From NCBI GenBank assembly GCA_024231975.1, contig JAAEQB010000121.1:46829-110828 (forward strand): a stretch of DNA of 64,000 bases. Direction: 5' to 3'. The DNA comes from Allobosea sp. Its GTDB lineage: Bacteria > Pseudomonadota > Alphaproteobacteria > Rhizobiales > Beijerinckiaceae. The notes under the pieces are model-generated. The model saw only the letters and a list, made by a program, of their open reading frames with translations. It made no database searches and was not told the DNA's origin. Below are positions 54,841 through 63,859 of the stretch, in pieces (position 1 is the first letter of the stretch; each line of letters starts with the position of its first letter). The position numbers and the translations under genes were made by a program.

Positions 54841-55404
54841 TCACGCGTCCGCGCCGGCATCCGCGCCAGCATCGCGGCGGCGGGTCTGCAGGGCCGAAAC
54901 CTTGAGCGAGCGACGCGCGGCGACGCTGCGCGGCGAATCCTCGTTCTTCAGCGCATCGAAAGTGGCGCGCACGAGGTTGTACGGGTTCGACGAGCCGAGC
55001 GACTTCGAGACCACGTCCTGCATGCCGACCGCCTCGAAGACGGCGCGCATCGGGCCGCCGGCGATGATGCCGGTACCGGCCGGGGCAGCGCGCAGGATGA
55101 CCTTGCCGGCGCCGTGACGGCCGTGGACGTCATGGTGCAGCGTGCGGCCATCGCGCAGCGGAACGCGGACGAGGCCACGCTTGGCGGCTTCCGTCGCCTT
55201 GCGGATCGCCTCAGGCACTTCACGCGCCTTGCCGTGGCCGAAGCCGACGCGGCCCTTCTGGTCGCCGACGACGACGAGGGCAGCAAAGCCGAAGCGACGG
55301 CCGCCCTTCACCACCTTGGCGACGCGGTTGATGTGGACCAGGCGGTCCACGAATTCAGAATCACGCTCTTCGCGGTTCTGACGGTCACGAGGTTCTCTCG
55401 CCAT
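54841..55404 (-). CDS. rpsE: 30S ribosomal protein S5
   Basis: 187 residues. The N-terminal double-stranded-RNA-binding part is VDRLVHINRVAKVVKGGRRF, then GFAALVVVGDQKGRVGFGHG. The loop at its start is where spectinomycin resistance mutations fall in other bacteria. The C half has VILRAAPAGTGIIAGGPMRA. A charged, Ala-rich tail is longer than in E. coli. It guards translational accuracy at the mRNA entry. Confidence 0.98.
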   Translation of the reverse strand: MAREPRDRQNREERDSEFVDRLVHINRVAKVVKGGRRFGFAALVVVGDQKGRVGFGHGKAREVPEAIRKATEAAKRGLVRVPLRDGRTLHHDVHGRHGAGKVILRAAPAGTGIIAGGPMRAVFEAVGMQDVVSKSLGSSNPYNLVRATFDALKNEDSPRSVAARRSLKVSALQTRRRDAGADAGADA

Positions 55405-55538
55405 ATCTTCCTCTTACTTGCGCGGACGGTACCGATCATGGCCCGCCGCTCGCTCGAGCGCTCCGGAATGGAGCGACTTTCCAAAAGCGATATGCGGGAA
55501 GCCCGTGAGGCCCCCCGCATCCCGCGGTAGTCAACCGA
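55405..55538 (-). other. Long gap with hairpin between rplR and rpsE
   Basis: The 134 bases contain a stem ATGCGGG/CCCGCAT with an inner GCC/GGC helix (55492-55520). No ORF. Most neighbouring gaps are under 40 bases, so this may be a regulatory or processing site. Confidence 0.35.
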
Positions 55539-55901
55539 TCAGAAGCTCAACCCGCCTTCGCGAGCGGCCTCGGCCAGCGCCTTGACGCGGCCATGGTACA
55601 TGTAGGCGCCGCGGTCGAACACGACCTCCTTGACGCCGGCCTTGATGGCGCGCTCGGCAAGGATCTTGCCGATCTGCGCCGCGGCCTCGACATTCGCACC
55701 CGACTTGATGTCGGCGCGGATATCCTTGTCCATCGACGAGGCCGAAGCGAGCGTCAGCCCCTTCGTGTCGTCGATGACCTGCGCGTAGATCTGCTTGCCG
55801 GTGCGGTGCACCGACAGGCGGGCGCGGCCATTGGCCACCGCCTTGATCGCGCGGCGGACGCGGGCCTTGCGGCGCGCAGTCGCAACTGTCTGCTTGCTCA
55901 T
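55539..55901 (-). CDS. rplR: 50S ribosomal protein L18
   Basis: 120 residues. RLSVHRTGKQIYAQVIDDTKG and the ending FDRGAYMYHGRVKALAEAAR are typical. It binds 5S rRNA together with L5 and anchors it on the central protuberance. The basic N-terminus KARVRRAIKAVANGRARL is disordered in free form. Eleven bp after rplF. Confidence 0.98.
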   Translation of the reverse strand: MSKQTVATARRKARVRRAIKAVANGRARLSVHRTGKQIYAQVIDDTKGLTLASASSMDKDIRADIKSGANVEAAAQIGKILAERAIKAGVKEVVFDRGAYMYHGRVKALAEAAREGGLSF

Positions 55902-55912
55902 GGCTGCCGTCC

Positions 55913-56446
55913 TTACTTCTTCTTGCCTTCCTTGCGGAAGATGAATTCGCCGGCGTACTTGACGCCCTTGCCCTTGTAGGGCTCGGGACCGCGATAGTCG
56001 CGGATCTCGGCGGCGGTCTGGCCGACGACCTGCTTGTCGATGCCGGAGATCACGATCTCGGTCGGCTTCGGCGTGACGATCGCGACCCCGGCCGGGATCG
56101 GATAGTCGATGTCGTGGCTGTAGCCGAGCGAGAGCTTCAGGATCTTGCCGTTGACAGCGGCCTTGTAGCCGACGCCGTTGATCTCGAGCTTCTTCTCGAA
56201 TCCGGCCGTCGTGCCGACGACCAGGTTGTTGATGCGGGCGCGCGAGGTGCCCCAGAGCGCGCGGGCGCGCTTGGTCTGCGAGCGCGGCTGGACGGCGATG
56301 GCGCCGTTCTCCAGGGCGACCGAGACCTCCTCGGGAACCTCGAAGGACAGCTCGCCCTTCGAGCCCTTGATCTTGACCAGCTGGCCCGTGACGTTGGCGG
56401 TGACACCAGCGGGGACCGAGACGGGCTTCTTACCGATACGAGACAT
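55913..56446 (-). CDS. rplF: 50S ribosomal protein L6
   Basis: 177 residues. MSRIGKKPVSVPAGV opens the first of two similar domains; the second ends with the diagnostic RDYRGPEPYKGKGVKYAGE. It lies near the factor-binding site beside the sarcin-ricin loop. GGAGAG precedes the ATG, and rpsH ends 30 bp upstream. Confidence 0.98.
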   Translation of the reverse strand: MSRIGKKPVSVPAGVTANVTGQLVKIKGSKGELSFEVPEEVSVALENGAIAVQPRSQTKRARALWGTSRARINNLVVGTTAGFEKKLEINGVGYKAAVNGKILKLSLGYSHDIDYPIPAGVAIVTPKPTEIVISGIDKQVVGQTAAEIRDYRGPEPYKGKGVKYAGEFIFRKEGKKK

Positions 56447-56476
56447 TGGATCTCTCCTGAGCAGCGGCCTGTAAGG

Positions 56477-56875
56477 TCAGAAGACCTTGCAGAGCACTTC
56501 GCCGCCCACGTTCTGCTCGCGGGCAAGATGATCGGACATCACGCCGCGGGGCGTGGAGACGATGGTGACGCCGAGGCCGTCGGCCACGCGCGGCATGGTC
56601 TCGACCGAGGAGTAGACGCGACGGCCGGGCTTCGACACGCGCGAGATCGACCGGATGACCGGCTGTCCCTCGTGGTACTTCAGCTCGATGTCGAACTCGG
56701 TACGGCCGTTGCCGAACTCGGTGGTCGAATAGCCGCGGATGTAGCCTTCCGACTGCAGCACGTCGAGGACGCGGGCGCGCAGCTTCGAGCCCGGGGTCGA
56801 GACGCGCGACTTGCGCCGCATCTGCGCATTGCGGATGCGGGTCAGCATATCGCCAAGCGGATCGATGATCGCCAT
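56477..56875 (-). CDS. rpsH: 30S ribosomal protein S8
   Basis: 132 residues. DPLGDMLTRIRNAQMRRKSRV at the start and GVTIVSTPRGVMSDHLAREQ near the end are the conserved rRNA-binding blocks. In E. coli S8 is the translational repressor of the spc operon, acting at the rplE message. Twelve bp from rpsN. Confidence 0.98.
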   Translation of the reverse strand: MAIIDPLGDMLTRIRNAQMRRKSRVSTPGSKLRARVLDVLQSEGYIRGYSTTEFGNGRTEFDIELKYHEGQPVIRSISRVSKPGRRVYSSVETMPRVADGLGVTIVSTPRGVMSDHLAREQNVGGEVLCKVF

Positions 56876-56887
56876 GATGCTACCTCC

Positions 56888-57193
56888 TCACCAGCTCGAC
56901 TTGACGAGGCCGGGAACCAGCCCCTTGTTGCCGAGCTCGCGCAAAGCAACGCGCGACATCTTCAGCTTGCGATAGAACGCGCGCGGGCGGCCGGTGACTT
57001 CGCAACGGTTGCGCACGCGGATGCCGGCGGAATTGCGCGGCAGTTCGGCCAGCTTCAAGCGAGCGAGGAAACGCTCGTCCATCGACTGGTTCTCGTCATT
57101 GGCGATCGCGAGAAGGCGCGCCCGGCGGCCCGCGAACTTCTTCACGAGCGCCTTGCGGTGGTTGTTCTTCTCGACGGAGCTCTTCTTAGCCAT
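56888..57193 (-). CDS. rpsN: 30S ribosomal protein S14 (zinc-independent type)
   Basis: 101 residues, the long C-minus form: no CxxC pairs, only one Cys in RCEVTGRPRAFYRKLKMSRV. The tail GNKGLVPGLVKSSW is standard. It binds the 16S 3' major domain in the head of the small subunit. Thirty-six bp separate it from rplE. Confidence 0.98.
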   Translation of the reverse strand: MAKKSSVEKNNHRKALVKKFAGRRARLLAIANDENQSMDERFLARLKLAELPRNSAGIRVRNRCEVTGRPRAFYRKLKMSRVALRELGNKGLVPGLVKSSW

Positions 57194-57229
57194 CGATATC
57201 TCCTGGTTTCCGCGTATGAGCCCGAAAGC

Positions 57230-57796
57230 TCACTGCCGGAACGGGAAGTTGAAGTGCTTGAGCAGGGCGCGAGCCTCGTCGTCCGACTTCGCAGTCGTGC
57301 AGACGATCACGTCCATGCCCCAGACCTGGTCGACCTTGTCGTAATTGATCTCGGGGAACACGATGTGCTCCTTGATCCCGAGCGCGAAATTGCCGCGCCC
57401 GTCGAACGACTTCGGGTTGAGACCACGGAAGTCGCGCACCCGCGGAAGAGCGATGGTCACGAGCCGGTCGACGAACTCGAACATCTTGGTCTTGCGCAGC
57501 GTGACCTTGCAGCCCACCGCCATGTTCTCGCGCAGCTTGAAGCCGGCGATGGCGAGGCGGGACTTGGTGATGACCGGCTTCTGGCCGGCGATCATGGCGA
57601 GATCGCCGGCGGCGTTGTCGACCTTCTTGCGGTCGGCAGTCGCTTCGCCAACGCCCATGTTGATGACGACCTTCTCGAGGGTCGGCACTTCCATGACGTT
57701 CTTGTAGCCGAATTCCTTGATCATCGCGGGACGAACGACGTCCTCGTAATGCTTCTTCAAACGCGGCGAGAGAGCCGCCTGCTGAGCCTCAGCCAT
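57230..57796 (-). CDS. rplE: 50S ribosomal protein L5
   Basis: 188 residues. FGYKNVMEVPTLEKVVINMG, GQKPVITKSRLAIAGFKLRE and GLNPKSFDGRGNFALGIKEH are diagnostic. It links 5S rRNA to the 50S and touches S13 across the subunit bridge. Its start overlaps the end of rplX by 8 bp, so expression is tightly coupled. Confidence 0.98.
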   Translation of the reverse strand: MAEAQQAALSPRLKKHYEDVVRPAMIKEFGYKNVMEVPTLEKVVINMGVGEATADRKKVDNAAGDLAMIAGQKPVITKSRLAIAGFKLRENMAVGCKVTLRKTKMFEFVDRLVTIALPRVRDFRGLNPKSFDGRGNFALGIKEHIVFPEINYDKVDQVWGMDVIVCTTAKSDDEARALLKHFNFPFRQ

Positions 57797-58106
57797 CGAT
57801 CAGATCTCCCGAACGCTTGGCGAAACGGACCTTGCGGCCGTCATCGAGCACCTTGAAGCCGACGCGGGTCGGCTTGCCGTCCTTCGGATCGGCGACGGCC
57901 AGGTTCGACAGGTCGATCGTGGCCTCCTTGCTGATGATGCCGCCCTCGGACTGGGCGGTCGCCTTGGTGTGCTTCTTGACCAGGTTCACGCCGCGCACGA
58001 CGGCGCGGGCGTCCTTCGGCAGGACCTGGAGCACTTCGCCGTTCTTGCCCTTGTCGCGGCCGGCGAGCACGACGACCTTGTCGCCCTTCTTGATCTTCGC
58101 AGCCAT
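57789..58106 (-). CDS. rplX: 50S ribosomal protein L24
   Basis: 105 residues from the ATG at 58106, which overlaps the rplN stop (ATGA). The KOW motif KIKKGDKVVVLAGRDKGKNG opens the protein. It is one of the two initiators of 50S assembly and sits near the tunnel exit. The longer open frame to 58658 runs through rplN and is not used. Confidence 0.97.
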   Translation of the reverse strand: MAAKIKKGDKVVVLAGRDKGKNGEVLQVLPKDARAVVRGVNLVKKHTKATAQSEGGIISKEATIDLSNLAVADPKDGKPTRVGFKVLDDGRKVRFAKRSGDLIDG

Positions 58107-58474
58107 CACAGCACCTCGGGAGCGAGCGAAATGATCTTCATGTGGTTCTTGGCGCGCAGCTCGCGCGGAACCGGTCCGAAGATACGGGTGCCCACCGGCT
58201 CCTTCTGGTTGTTGATCAGCACGGCCGCATTGCGGTCGAAGCGGATCACCGAACCATCGGGGCGCTTGATGTCCTTGGCCGTACGAACGACGATCGCCTT
58301 CATGACGTCGCCCTTCTTCACGCGGCCGCGCGGGATGGCTTCCTTGATCGAAACCACAATGATGTCGCCGATGCGGGCATAGCGCCGCTTCGAGCCGCCG
58401 AGAACCTTGATGCACATCACGCGGCGAGCGCCGGAATTGTCGGCGACCTCGAGATTCGTCTGCACCTGGATCAT
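58106..58474 (-). CDS. rplN: 50S ribosomal protein L14
   Basis: 122 residues, the exact usual length. MIQVQTNLEVADNSGARRVM and RYARIGDIIVVSIKEAIPRG are diagnostic. It forms intersubunit bridge B5/B8 and is the docking site of the silencing factor RsfS. It is separated from rpsQ by an unusually long 111-bp gap. Confidence 0.98.
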   Translation of the reverse strand: MIQVQTNLEVADNSGARRVMCIKVLGGSKRRYARIGDIIVVSIKEAIPRGRVKKGDVMKAIVVRTAKDIKRPDGSVIRFDRNAAVLINNQKEPVGTRIFGPVPRELRAKNHMKIISLAPEVL

Positions 58475-58585
58475 GGCCTTGATCCTTCCATTCCATATCA
58501 GCGCGGTTTCCGGACAAAGGCGGAGTGCCTAAGCCCGGACTACGACTGACGGGGGTCGATCGCCCCCTGGCCTCAATGATTCGAC
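58475..58585 (-). other. Long gap between rpsQ and rplN
   Basis: 111 bases, no ORF, with a G5/C5 inverted pair (GGGGG near 58552 and CCCCC near 58563). The E. coli spc operon begins with rplN, so this is where a spc promoter or S8-type control site could lie. Nothing firmer is visible. Confidence 0.35.
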
Positions 58586-58828
58586 TTACGCCTTGGGAGC
58601 GTTGTCGAGCACAACCCAGCTTTTCAGCTTGGAAATGGGCTTCGACTCCTCGATCCAAACGGAGTCACCGACCTTGAACGACCCCGCCTCGTCATGGGCG
58701 TGATAGTTCTTCGAACGGCGCACCGTCTTCTTGAGGAGCGGGTGCGTATAACGCCGCTCGACCTTCACCACAACAGTTTTGTTTTGCTTGTCGCTGACGA
58801 CGACGCCCTGCAGCACGCGCTTCGGCAT
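58586..58828 (-). CDS. rpsQ: 30S ribosomal protein S17
   Basis: 80 residues, an OB-fold rRNA-binding protein. MPKRVLQGVVVSDKQNKTVV, RYTHPLLKKTVRRSKNYHAH and VWIEESKPISKLKSW are conserved. It acts early in 30S assembly at the 16S 5' domain. It ends the S10-type half of the cluster; rpmC starts 13 bp away. Confidence 0.98.
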   Translation of the reverse strand: MPKRVLQGVVVSDKQNKTVVVKVERRYTHPLLKKTVRRSKNYHAHDEAGSFKVGDSVWIEESKPISKLKSWVVLDNAPKA

Positions 58829-58841
58829 GGTCCCCTACTCC

Positions 58842-59054
58842 TCAGGCGCTCACTGCCGCGGTCTTCGACCGCTGCAGCGTCTTGATGCGGGCGATCTCCT
58901 TGCGCACCTGGGTGACCCGAGCGGTATTCTCGAGCTGGCCGGTGGCGCGCTGGAAACGCAGGTTGAACTGCTCCTTCTTGAGCTTGAGAAGCTCGTCCTG
59001 GAGCTGGTCCGTGCTCATCACTTTGAGATCGGACAGGCGTTGAGTCGATTTCAT
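58842..59054 (-). CDS. rpmC: 50S ribosomal protein L29
   Basis: 70 residues, a two-helix hairpin. DELLKLKKEQFNLRFQRATG and RVTQVRKEIARIKT are the standard blocks. It lies next to L23 at the tunnel exit, where trigger factor and SRP dock. GGAGGG precedes the ATG. Confidence 0.97.
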   Translation of the reverse strand: MKSTQRLSDLKVMSTDQLQDELLKLKKEQFNLRFQRATGQLENTARVTQVRKEIARIKTLQRSKTAAVSA

Positions 59055-59064
59055 CTCGCCCTCC

Positions 59065-59478
59065 TTACTCGGCGATGCGCTGGATGAAGCGGGTCTTGAT
59101 CGGCAGCTTGGCGGCGCCGAGACGGAGCGCCTCGCGGGCGATATCCTCCGGCACGCCGTCGAGCTCGAACATGATCCGGCCCGGCTTGACCTTGGCCGCC
59201 CAGAACTCGGGCGAACCCTTGCCCTTACCCATGCGGACTTCGGTCGGCTTCTTCGAGACCGGCACGTCCGGGAAGATCCGGATCCAGACTCGACCCGCGC
59301 GCTTCATGGCGCGGGTGATGGCACGACGGGCCGCCTCGATCTGGCGGGCCGTGACGCGCTCCGGCTCCTGGGCCTTCAGGCCGAACTGGCCGAAGTTGAG
59401 GTCCGTACCGCCCTTGGCGACGCCGGAAATGCGTCCCTTGAACTGCTTACGGAACTTAGTGCGCTTTGGTTGCAGCAT
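59065..59478 (-). CDS. rplP: 50S ribosomal protein L16
   Basis: 137 residues. MLQPKRTKFRKQFKGRISG, then WIRIFPDVPVSKKPTEVRMG and KGKGSPEFWAAKVKPGRIMF. It organises the aminoacyl-tRNA site region; the Arg in the VRMGKGKG area is the one hydroxylated in some bacteria. Eighteen bp from rpsC. Confidence 0.98.
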   Translation of the reverse strand: MLQPKRTKFRKQFKGRISGVAKGGTDLNFGQFGLKAQEPERVTARQIEAARRAITRAMKRAGRVWIRIFPDVPVSKKPTEVRMGKGKGSPEFWAAKVKPGRIMFELDGVPEDIAREALRLGAAKLPIKTRFIQRIAE

Positions 59479-59496
59479 GGCTCTTCTCGATCAGCC

Positions 59497-60213
59497 TTAC
59501 GCAGCCTGCTCGCGACGTTCGCGGCGCTCACCACCGGAGCGGCCGCCCTCGTCCGAGAGGCGCTTGTCCTGGGCCATCGGGTCGTGTTCGAGGATCTCGC
59601 CCTTGAAGATCCAGACCTTGATCCCGCACGTGCCATAGGTCGTGAAGGCGGTGGCGACGCCGTAATCGACGTCGGCACGCAGCGTATGCAACGGCACGCG
59701 GCCCTCACGGTACCATTCGAGGCGCGCGATTTCCGCGCCGCCCAGACGGCCCGAGCAGTTGATGCGGATGCCCTCGGCGCCCAGACGCATCGCCGACTGC
59801 ACGGCGCGCTTCATGGCGCGGCGGAAGGCGACGCGGCGCTCGAGCTGCTGAGCGATCGAGTCGGCGACCAGGGTCGCGTCGATCTCGGGCTTGCGCACCT
59901 CGACGATGTTGATCGTCACGTCGGCGTTCGTCAGCTTCGCGACCGTCTTGCGCAGCTTCTCGATGTCGGCGCCCTTCTTGCCGATCACCACGCCCGGACG
60001 AGCCGAGTGGATGGTGACGCGGCACTTCTTGTGCGGACGCTCGATGATGATCTTCGAGACGGCGGCCTGCTTCAGCAGCTTCATCAGGGCGGCGCGGATG
60101 GCCATGTCCTCATGGAGCAGCTTGCCGTACTCGCCCTTGTTGGCGAACCAGCGCGAATCCCAGGTCCGGTTGATGCCGAGACGAAGGCCGATCGGATTGA
60201 TTTTCTGACCCAT
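59497..60213 (-). CDS. rpsC: 30S ribosomal protein S3
   Basis: 238 residues. MGQKINPIGLRLGINRTWDS is diagnostic. The KH domain has RPGVVIGKKGADIEKLRK, and the C-terminal domain IARLEWYREGRVPLHTLRAD. Together with S4 and S5 it forms the mRNA entry helicase. A charged tail rich in Glu, Arg and Gly ends it. Confidence 0.98.
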   Translation of the reverse strand: MGQKINPIGLRLGINRTWDSRWFANKGEYGKLLHEDMAIRAALMKLLKQAAVSKIIIERPHKKCRVTIHSARPGVVIGKKGADIEKLRKTVAKLTNADVTINIVEVRKPEIDATLVADSIAQQLERRVAFRRAMKRAVQSAMRLGAEGIRINCSGRLGGAEIARLEWYREGRVPLHTLRADVDYGVATAFTTYGTCGIKVWIFKGEILEHDPMAQDKRLSDEGGRSGGERRERREQAA

Positions 60214-60223
60214 CGTTCTCTCC

Positions 60224-60607
60224 TCAGGCCTTCGCAGCCTGAACTTCGCGCACCACGATCGTGATGTTGGCGAAGGGCTTCATGATGCGGGCGCCACGGC
60301 CGCGGGCGCGGGCATGGAAGCGCTTCATGACCAGCGCCTTGCCGACGAAAGCCTGGGACACGACCAGATCGTCGACGTCGAGATCATGGTTGTTCTCGGC
60401 GTTGGCGATCGCGCTCTGCAGGCACTTGCGCACATCGGTCGAGATCCGCTTGCGCGAGAACTCGAGGTCGGCGAGCGCGGTCGAGACCTTCTTGCCGCGG
60501 ATGAGCTGGGCGAGAAGGTTCAGCTTCTGCGGGGAGACGCGCAGGTTGCGCGCGACCGCCTTGGCCTCGTTCTCGGGCAGCGCACGGGGGGCGGAGGGCT
60601 TACCCAT
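60224..60607 (-). CDS. rplV: 50S ribosomal protein L22
   Basis: 127 residues. VSPQKLNLLAQLIRGKKVST, KCLQSAIANAENNHDLDVDD and the tip of the long hairpin KRFHARARGRGARIMKPFAN, which lines the exit tunnel where macrolide resistance changes occur in other species. It begins 3 bp before the end of rpsS in transcription order, leaving almost no gap. Confidence 0.98.
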   Translation of the reverse strand: MGKPSAPRALPENEAKAVARNLRVSPQKLNLLAQLIRGKKVSTALADLEFSRKRISTDVRKCLQSAIANAENNHDLDVDDLVVSQAFVGKALVMKRFHARARGRGARIMKPFANITIVVREVQAAKA

Positions 60608-60610
60608 GGC

Positions 60611-60889
60611 TTACTTCCTCTTCGCCTTCTTGTCGGCAGCGTGGCCGGGGAAGGTGCGCGTCGGCGAGAACTCGCCGAACTTGTGGCCCACCATCTCCTC
60701 GGAGACGTTCACCGGCACATGCTTGTGGCCGTTGTAGACGCCGAACGTCAGACCGACGAACTGCGGGAGGATCGTGGAGCGACGGCTCCAGATCTTGATG
60801 ACTTCAGAGCGGCTCGAGGTACGGGCGACCTCGGCCTTCTTCAGGAGGTATCCGTCGACGAACGGACCTTTCCAAAGCGAACGCGCCAT
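60611..60889 (-). CDS. rpsS: 30S ribosomal protein S19
   Basis: 92 residues from the ATG at 60889. MARSLWKGPFVDGYLLKKAE, KIWSRRSTILPQFVGLTFGV and FGEFSPTRTFPGHAADKK are diagnostic. It pairs with S13 at the top of the small-subunit head near the A site. Eight bp after rplB. Confidence 0.98.
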   Translation of the reverse strand: MARSLWKGPFVDGYLLKKAEVARTSSRSEVIKIWSRRSTILPQFVGLTFGVYNGHKHVPVNVSEEMVGHKFGEFSPTRTFPGHAADKKAKRK

Positions 60890-60897
60890 GACGGACC

Positions 60898-61740
<843 letters not shown>

Positions 61741-61754
61741 GATGACGATCCTTC

Positions 61755-62063
61755 TCAGAGGCCCGTGGTGACGTCGATGGAGTGGCCCTCTTCGAGGGTC
61801 ACGACCGCCTTCTTGACGTCAGAGCGCTGGCCGAGACGGCCGCGGAAGACCTTGACCTTGCCCTCGGTGACGAGCGTGTTGACGCTCACCACCTTGACGT
61901 CGAACAGCTTCTCGACGGCCGCCTTGATCTGCGGCTTGGTCGCGGTCTTGGCGACCTTGAAGACGACCTTGTTGTGCTCGGAGAGCATGGTCGCCTTCTC
62001 GGTGATCACGGGGCCGACGATGACGTCGTAATGCCGCGGATCGAGGTTCTTGGACTGGCTCAT
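61755..62063 (-). CDS. rplW: 50S ribosomal protein L23
   Basis: 102 residues. YDVIVGPVITEKATMLSEHN and KIKAAVEKLFDVKVVSVNTL-type sequence (here PQIKAAVEKLFDVKVVSVNT) are the rRNA- and chaperone-facing parts. It is the main docking site for trigger factor and SRP at the tunnel exit. Its start overlaps the rplD stop by 4 bp (ATGA). Confidence 0.98.
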   Translation of the reverse strand: MSQSKNLDPRHYDVIVGPVITEKATMLSEHNKVVFKVAKTATKPQIKAAVEKLFDVKVVSVNTLVTEGKVKVFRGRLGQRSDVKKAVVTLEEGHSIDVTTGL

Positions 62064-62680
62064 TTGAAGCGCGCCTCCAGCGCATCGACAGCCGAGCGCG
62101 TCAGCACGAGCTTGTCGCGACGCAGGATGTCATAAACGTTGATGCCCTGGACCGGCAGCACGTCGACGTTCGGGATCGAACGCGCGGCCAGGCCGAAGTT
62201 CACATCGATCTCGGCGCCGCCGATCACCAGCGCGCTCGACAGGTCGAGCTTGCCGAAATGGCCGAGCAGGATCTTGGTCTTCGGCTCCGCGAGCTTCGCG
62301 TCGTCGATGATGATCAGGCCGGCGTCCTTGGCCTTCGACGAAAGCGCATGGCGCAGGGCCAGGGCCTTCACCTTCTTCGGCAGCTCGTGAGCATGGTCAC
62401 GAACAACCGGGCCGAAGGCCTTGCCACCGCCGCGGAACTGCGGAGCGGAAGCCGCGCCGTGGCGAGCGCCGCCGGTGCCCTTCTGCTTGTAGATCTTCTT
62501 GCGGGTGCGGTCGACTTCCGAACGGCCCTTCGACTTGTGCGTGCCGGCGCGGCGCTTGGCGAGCTGGTAGCGCACCATGCGGGCGAGCAGGTCGGCACGC
62601 GGCTCGAGGCCGAAGATCGCGTCGGACAGCTCGAGCGAGCCGGCGTTACCGCCTTCAAGAGTGACGATATCGAGTTTCAT
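62060..62680 (-). CDS. rplD: 50S ribosomal protein L4
   Basis: 206 residues from the ATG at 62680, which shares a base with the rplC stop (TGATG). KIYKQKGTGGARHGAASAPQ, then FRGGGKAFGPVVRDHAHELP, is the tunnel-lining loop. In E. coli L4 also represses its own S10 operon by an attenuation mechanism in the leader; no such leader could be identified here. Confidence 0.98.
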   Translation of the reverse strand: MKLDIVTLEGGNAGSLELSDAIFGLEPRADLLARMVRYQLAKRRAGTHKSKGRSEVDRTRKKIYKQKGTGGARHGAASAPQFRGGGKAFGPVVRDHAHELPKKVKALALRHALSSKAKDAGLIIIDDAKLAEPKTKILLGHFGKLDLSSALVIGGAEIDVNFGLAARSIPNVDVLPVQGINVYDILRRDKLVLTRSAVDALEARFK

Positions 62681-63414
62681 CACACGTTCTCCTCAGCCTG
62701 GGCCGCAGGAGCCTCGACAGTTTCGGCCTTGCTCTCGCCAGAAACCTTGAACTTGCCCGGCAGCGGAGCATCCTTCGGCAGCGTGCGCTTGACGGCGTCA
62801 CGGACGTGGATCCAGCCGCCGGCAACGCCGGGGACGGCGCCCTCGACCAGGATCAGGCCGCGCTCGGCGTCCGTCTGGACGACGCGCAGGTTCTGCGTGG
62901 TGACGCGCTCGGCACCGAGATGGCCCGGCATCTTCTTGTTCTTGAAGGTCTTGCCCGGGTCCTGACGGCCACCGGTCGAACCGATCGAACGATGCGAGAT
63001 CGACACACCGTGCGTGGCGCGCAGACCGCCGAAGTTCCAGCGCTTCATGCCGCCGGCGAAGCCCTTACCGGTGGTCGTGCCCGACACGTCGACGAACTGG
63101 CCGACGACGAAGTGGTCGGCGGTCAGCTCGGCGCCGACCGGAATCAACGCGTCGTCGCTGACGCGGAACTCGACGATCTTCTGCTTCGGCTCGACCTTGG
63201 CCACGGCGAAATGGCCGCGCTGCGCCTTCGAGACGTTCTTGACCTTGGCCAAGCCCGACCCGAGCTGCACGGCGACATAGCCGTTCTTCTCGATCGTGCG
63301 ATGCGCGACGACCTGACAGTTGTCGAGCTTCAGCACGGTGACCGGGATGTGCTCGCCGGCATCGGTGAAGATGCGGGTCATCCCGACTTTCTGTGCAATC
63401 ACACCGGAACGCAT
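62680..63414 (-). CDS. rplC: 50S ribosomal protein L3
   Basis: 244 residues from the ATG at 63414 (MRSGVIAQKVGMTRIF). The loop MKRWNFGGLRATHGVSISHR, then RSIGSTGGRQDPGKTFKNKK and MPGHLGAERVTTQNL, reaches the peptidyl transferase centre; the Gln in GGRQDPG is the methylated residue in E. coli. A C-terminal Ala/Glu-rich extension of about 20 residues is an addition. It is an initiator of 50S assembly. Confidence 0.97.
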   Translation of the reverse strand: MRSGVIAQKVGMTRIFTDAGEHIPVTVLKLDNCQVVAHRTIEKNGYVAVQLGSGLAKVKNVSKAQRGHFAVAKVEPKQKIVEFRVSDDALIPVGAELTADHFVVGQFVDVSGTTTGKGFAGGMKRWNFGGLRATHGVSISHRSIGSTGGRQDPGKTFKNKKMPGHLGAERVTTQNLRVVQTDAERGLILVEGAVPGVAGGWIHVRDAVKRTLPKDAPLPGKFKVSGESKAETVEAPAAQAEENV

Positions 63415-63483
63415 CGGTGCATACCTTCCCTTGGGGTCATGTCCATCCGGGGACACCGGAAACAGAGGACCCGTTTAATCGGA

Positions 63484-63792
<309 letters not shown>

Positions 63793-63819
63793 GGTCTTAG
63801 TGTCTCCGTGACGTGAAAA

Positions 63820-63845
63820 GGCGAAAGCCCCGAAGGGCTTCCGCC
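63820..63845 (-). terminator. Terminator-like hairpin between tuf and rpsJ
   Basis: GGCG-A-AAGCCC pairs with GGGCTT-C-CGCC around CGAA, followed on the minus strand by TTTTCAC. It may end part of the tuf transcript, leaving rpsJ to partial read-through. Confidence 0.55.
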
Positions 63846-63859
63846 CTCACGAAAACGCG

